6,269 nucleotides of DNA from positions 1-6,269 of the forward strand of contig JAEZGH010000125.1 of NCBI GenBank assembly GCA_023417065.1, given 5' to 3'. This DNA comes from Bacteroidota bacterium (GTDB lineage Bacteria > Bacteroidota > Bacteroidia > Cytophagales > Cyclobacteriaceae). How positions within the stretch are numbered: position 1 is the first letter of the stretch; each line of letters begins with the position of its first letter. Under the pieces are notes generated by a model, which ran no database searches, was not told the origin of the DNA, and saw only the letters and a list, made by a program, of their open reading frames with translations. Shown piece by piece: positions 5,656 through 6,269 of the stretch. Both the position numbers and the translations under genes were made by a program.

Positions 5656-5788
5656 GCTGCTAACGTTTGTATATGCAGCGTTGCCGTAATCTGGTAAATC
5701 ATTGTCCCACGCGCAAACCGTTATTTGAAATACAACATAACAAGCAAGCACGTCACAGGCAATGATGCATATATTGTGTTAGGCGCTG
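5656..5788 (-). repeat. attC-like site B (between the 116-residue cassette and the DUF2199 cassette)
   Basis: Outer boxes are GCTAAC (5659-5664) and GTTAGGC (5778-5784), with CTAAC/GTTAG perfectly complementary. Inside, TATATGCA (5670-5677) pairs perfectly with TGCATATA (5766-5773), then TTGCC (5681-5685) with GGCAA (5758-5762). The span between the outer boxes is 126 bases, against 127 in site A. Both sites share AACGTTT next to the left box and ATC(T/A)TTGTCCC about 40 bases in (4971-4981 and 5698-5708). On the minus strand GCCTAAC fits the R'' consensus RYYYAAC. The stop codon of the preceding gene lies within this box, as is frequent in integron cassettes. Confidence 0.75.
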
Positions 5789-6129
5789 GCGTCACCCGTC
5801 TCAATATGTCCTTTACATTTTACTGTCAACTGTCCAACGTTGTCAAAATCTATCACGTAATCATTTCTTGTAATTTTCTTTAATTCATCAATTCGTCCGA
5901 GAAATGCGTTTGATGTTGGCCTGGTCTTCAAATATTTCTCAAAGAAGTTCGTCACAGTGTCAAAGTTGTCAATAGCTCTGAAACTTAAATTCACTACGCG
6001 GTCTCTCCCTTTGTTCATAATTGGATCCAAATGAATTTTTAGATTTAATTCTCTCCGCGGTCCAATTTCCACTTTATCCACGTTCGAATCGTGATAGTTA
6101 TATATTAGTCCTAAGTCGTCCATTGTCAT
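5779..6129 (-). CDS. Hypothetical 116-residue protein, gene cassette
   Basis: I do not recognise the family. It is a soluble protein without signal peptide or membrane segment. The N-terminal part is strand-rich with YHDS (12-15) and an alternating ELNLKIHL strand (27-34), then RVVNLSFRAI (44-53), a helical FDTVTNFFEKYL (56-67), and a C-terminal strand pair (YVIDFDNVGQLTVKCKG). This alpha/beta layout is seen in many small immunity-like or accessory proteins, which is only a resemblance. Starts at ATG 6129 or ATG 6123 are possible. The first is about 15 bases from the cassette boundary at 6144, so the cassette has almost no leader and no promoter of its own. The TAA stop (5781-5779) is part of the attC-like box GCCTAAC. 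The cassette is about 480 bp. Confidence 0.75.
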   Translation of the reverse strand: MTMDDLGLIYNYHDSNVDKVEIGPRRELNLKIHLDPIMNKGRDRVVNLSFRAIDNFDTVTNFFEKYLKTRPTSNAFLGRIDELKKITRNDYVIDFDNVGQLTVKCKGHIETGDASA

Positions 6130-6138
6130 TACGCTTGT

Positions 6139-6250
6139 GCCTAACGCTTGGCTATTTGCAGTGGCGGGAATAGGAGCGCTAAAAAATGAAGCGTAGCGGA
6201 ATGTTTAGCGCGACCTGCACGTCACTGTCAACCGTGACCAAACGTATTTT
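6139..6250 (-). other. Possible third attC-like or attI-like region C, incomplete
   Basis: GCCTAAC (6139-6145) is the exact inverse of GTTAGGC (5778-5784) and marks the start of the 116-residue cassette. To its right are nested inverted repeats: TTGG/CCAA (6149-6152, 6238-6241), CAGTG/CACTG (6159-6163, 6223-6227) and a perfect GCGCTAAA/TTTAGCGC (6176-6183, 6204-6211). The partner of the GCCTAAC box is not recognisable; GTA at 6244-6246 sits where GTT would be expected. It lacks the ATCxTTGTCCC motif of sites A and B. It may be a degenerate attC, one that continues beyond the window, or the attI end of the array. No gene is seen in 6130-6269. Confidence 0.45.
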
Positions 6251-6269
6251 GAAAAACTAAACTACAAAT

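Noticed and set aside
4928..5788. CRISPR or simple dispersed palindromes as the explanation for the intergenic repeats
   Set aside because: There is no short regular repeat with spacers; the units are about 127 bases, separated by genes, and their end boxes match within a cassette rather than across all units.

Overview
The window looks like a Bacteroidota (Bacteroidetes) chromosome. The IS promoter contains a TAACTTTG box that fits the TAnnTTTG -7 element of that phylum, clear Shine-Dalgarno sites are mostly absent, and the small accessory proteins have the character of this group. Genus cannot be told from the sequence. The window joins two different kinds of DNA through an insertion sequence.

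Left part (1-2821, plus strand): the 3' six-sevenths of metE (cobalamin-independent methionine synthase, all four zinc ligands present) ends in a good rho-independent terminator. A tightly coupled set follows: a small CWC-type cysteine-rich protein, a single-domain PAS protein that resembles LOV domains but lacks the photoactive cysteine, and the start of a third reading frame that runs into the IS after 19-20 codons. Both junctions are 4-base ATGA overlaps.

Middle (about 2812-4144): a complete IS3-family element of about 1.33 kb. It has orfA and orfB in the -1 frame relationship, an A8 slippery run, imperfect terminal inverted repeats and, in its right arm, a 26-bp hairpin. No exact target duplication is visible, and the sequences on the two sides are unrelated gene fragments.

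Right part (4145-6269, minus strand): small accessory genes separated by about 127-base folded intergenic sequences with the properties of integron attC sites. The ends of two successive units match in the way expected for gene cassettes: GCTGCTAAC/GTTAGCAGC bracket the DUF2199 gene and GCCTAAC/GTTAGGC bracket the 116-residue gene. The third unit carries three small genes (two with one predicted membrane segment each) and has lost its distal end to the IS. The two complete attC-like sites share length and internal motifs, as sites in sedentary chromosomal integrons do. If this is an integron, cassette polarity puts the integrase to the right of the window. If no integrase is there, it is an attC cluster without one. 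The cassette array is the most interesting content here; the functions of its genes are unknown.
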